Shown here in pieces: positions 46,568-48,004 of a stretch of 48,004 bases of DNA (the first letter of the stretch is position 1; the number at the start of each line of letters is the position of its first letter). Where the stretch lies: NCBI RefSeq assembly GCF_016786215.1, contig NZ_JADOBG010000016.1, positions 1-48,004 on the forward strand, written 5' to 3'. Position numbers and translations under genes: made by a program. The notes under the pieces are model-generated. The model was given only the letters and a program-made list of their open reading frames with translations, did no database searches and had not been told where the DNA came from. The stretch is from Legionella bononiensis (GTDB taxonomy: Bacteria; Pseudomonadota; Gammaproteobacteria; Legionellales; Legionellaceae).

Positions 46568-46614
46568 AAGTAAACCCATGAGTTGATGCGTTCTAACCAG
46601 AATAAGAGACTGTT

Positions 46615-47268
46615 ATGCCATGGATTAAACCTGATAAACTTCAAACCAGAGGTGAAGAAATCGGAAATGCGACGACTCATGCTATGGGCGCATTACTGAG
46701 TCTTGCCGCTATTACTTTGCTCATTGTTTTTTCTGCAACTCAAAATGACGGATTCAAATTATTGTCCGGGATTGTTTTTGGTTGTACCCTGATTTTGATG
46801 TATGTCAGTTCTACTATATACCACAGCATCACAAATCCCAGGTTAAAACATTTTTTTCGTATCGTTGACCATGCATCGATATATTTATTGATTGCTGGCA
46901 GCTATACCCCATTCATGTTAGTCACCCTGAGAGGCCCCTGGGGCTGGACCATGTTTACTATTATATGGTGTCTTGCCGTTGCAGGCGTGATCTTTAAGCT
47001 TTTTTTTGTACATAGATTTGAACTCTTATCGACATTACTCTATTTATTGATGGGGTGGATGAGTCTGGTTGTTATCAAGCCAATATATCAATTATTGCCT
47101 GCTGGTGGTTTGGCATGTATTGTTGCTGGTGGATTATGCTACACTGTCGGCGTTATTTTTTATGCATGGGAACGATTAAAATACAGTCATGTGCTTTGGC
47201 ATCTATTCGTTTTAGCCGGAAGTATTTTTCATTTCTTTGCAGTGTTGTGTTATGTGGTTATAGAATAA
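46615..47268 (+). CDS. Hemolysin III / PAQR family membrane protein
   Basis: 217 residues with seven predicted membrane segments. The CREST/PAQR metal-site motifs are clear: EEIGNATTHAMGA, SSTIYHS, FRIVDHASIYLLIAGSYTPF with the conserved Asp and His, and near the end HVLWHLFVLAGSIFHF with two histidines. Members are related to alkaline ceramidases and adiponectin receptors and are suspected membrane hydrolases. The name hemolysin comes from a Bacillus cereus homologue, and lytic activity should not be assumed. Confidence 0.93.
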   Translation: MPWIKPDKLQTRGEEIGNATTHAMGALLSLAAITLLIVFSATQNDGFKLLSGIVFGCTLILMYVSSTIYHSITNPRLKHFFRIVDHASIYLLIAGSYTPFMLVTLRGPWGWTMFTIIWCLAVAGVIFKLFFVHRFELLSTLLYLLMGWMSLVVIKPIYQLLPAGGLACIVAGGLCYTVGVIFYAWERLKYSHVLWHLFVLAGSIFHFFAVLCYVVIE

Positions 47269-47345
47269 GTCTGATTTGAGGGCTTATCGGGTTGTAAATC
47301 ATGATGTTCAGGATGAACTGTACTTACTCTCTATTGGAGAATCTA

Positions 47346-47657
47346 ATGCAAAAATTTTTAGTAAATGGCGTATTGGCAGGCTTATTTCTTTTATTGACTG
47401 GTTGTATGAATAATACAGGCAGCGGCACTGTATTCAGCCCTTATCAGTCAAGTATGACTTTGGCGCAATCAGTACAGGATGCATTAATGCGTAATCCTGA
47501 TCCTCTGATAGCACAGGTTCATGTTGTGACCAATCAAAACACAGTAATCTTAAGTGGATATGTTAAGAAAATTCGCCAAAGCGACACCGCGGAGCAAATA
47601 GCGCGTCAGGTTCCCGGGGTACAGACTGTAGAAAATAATATTATTGTCCGTCAGTAA
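47346..47657 (+). CDS. BON-domain lipoprotein
   Basis: 103 residues. A lipoprotein signal (MQKFLVNGVLAGLFLLLTGC) gives lipidated C20. One BON domain follows at about 35-102, with the expected glycine-containing strand (TVILSGYVKK) and the VPGVQTVENNIIV end. BON domains bind phospholipid or maintain the outer membrane (OsmY/DolP type). ATG at 47346 is preferred because GGAGA lies at 47336-47340; an earlier in-frame ATG at 47301 would bury the signal peptide. A weak hairpin without T-run follows at 47675-47703. Confidence 0.88.
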   Translation: MQKFLVNGVLAGLFLLLTGCMNNTGSGTVFSPYQSSMTLAQSVQDALMRNPDPLIAQVHVVTNQNTVILSGYVKKIRQSDTAEQIARQVPGVQTVENNIIVRQ

Positions 47658-47731
47658 AACAACTCCAGACTCAGGCTTATAAGGCTGCCTTGGCCTTATG
47701 GGCTTGCTGTAACTTCAAATAATCCAGAACA

Positions 47732-48004
47732 CGTTATCCCTAATGCAATGAGAGATCTTCTTGCAGTGGCATTGTGCCCGCACTTGGAGATCCTTCACTG
47801 CGTTCAGGATGACGATATTCTTGTAGTTGGAATGGTAACGTCATCCCGAATGCAATGAGGGATCTCCTTGGCGTGGCATTGTGCCTGAGCTTGGAGATCC
47901 TTCACTGCGTTCAGGATGACGATATTCTTGTAGTTGGAATGGTAACGTCATCCCGAATGCAATGAGGGATCTCCTTGGCGTGGCATTGTGCCTGAGCTTG
48001 GAGA
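47732..48004. repeat. 107-bp tandem palindromic repeats at the window edge
   Basis: Units begin near 47732, 47839 and 47946 (period 107 bp) and continue beyond the window. Each holds CGTCATCCCGAATGCAATGA, GGGATCTCC, then GGAGATCCTTCACTGCG and TTCAGGATGACG, so the same palindromic family as at the left edge, here with the order of the halves reversed. The second and third units are nearly identical and the first is diverged. Confidence 0.9.

Overview
The window looks like a chromosomal segment of a Legionella species that is probably not L. pneumophila. It is AT-rich and gene-dense, with many GTG and TTG starts. The clearest taxonomic marker is the order tdk - phtC - phtD - deoB at 386-4854, the thymidine-salvage locus described in L. 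pneumophila. Other pointers are a family of Pht-like MFS transporters, aromatic amino acid permeases in tandem, and proteins with eukaryotic-type domains (an F-box-like segment plus RCC1 repeats). No tRNA, rRNA, CRISPR array or intact insertion sequence was found.

Layout. 1-300: palindromic repeats. 386-6800 (+): pyrimidine nucleoside salvage (thymidine kinase, two Pht transporters, phosphopentomutase), then the HslVU protease, which has its own probable heat-shock promoter and a strong terminator. 6928-10060 (+): two accessory genes, a stand-alone protein resembling the catalytic domain of glutamyl-tRNA reductase and a poly(A) polymerase/CCA-enzyme relative with a long disordered N-terminus. 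10074-11327 (-): a YihY/BrkB membrane protein. 11837-17890 (+): a 2017-residue RTX adhesin of LapA type, with an N-terminal retention module, a TAAG sequence at residues 107-110, cadherin/VCBS-like repeats, a lectin-like domain, RTX nonapeptides and a type I secretion C-terminus. 18019-25337: wrbA, two tandem exonuclease III paralogues, a small secreted protein, rpmE, malic enzyme and a second pair of Pht-like MFS transporters.

25338-37700: a 20-bp tandem array, dam, two tandem TyrP-type permeases with an OmpA-like lipoprotein gene, an FAD monooxygenase, a small membrane protein, a nested palindromic repeat cluster, a YeeZ-like epimerase, an AddB-like Fe-S nuclease, a four-helix membrane protein and a DUF1415 protein, all genes on the minus strand. 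38002-39486 (-): F-box-like/RCC1 protein, a candidate Dot/Icm effector. 39740-40297 (+): PlsC-type acyltransferase, followed by a 17-bp tandem array and a MITE-like element. 40941-46461 (-): a compact cluster phaC - maoC/pta - ackA - cbpA - cbpM that joins polyhydroxyalkanoate synthesis, acyl-phosphate/acetate metabolism and a DnaJ-like co-chaperone. 46615-47657 (+): a hemolysin III/PAQR protein and a BON-domain lipoprotein, then further tandem palindromic repeats to the window edge.

The most unusual items are the LapA-like adhesin with its internal GC mosaic, the F-box/RCC1 fusion, the orphan glutamyl-tRNA-reductase-like protein, and several structured repeat loci built from the same palindromic unit. 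Gene functions below rest on recognised motifs and family knowledge; no database search was run.
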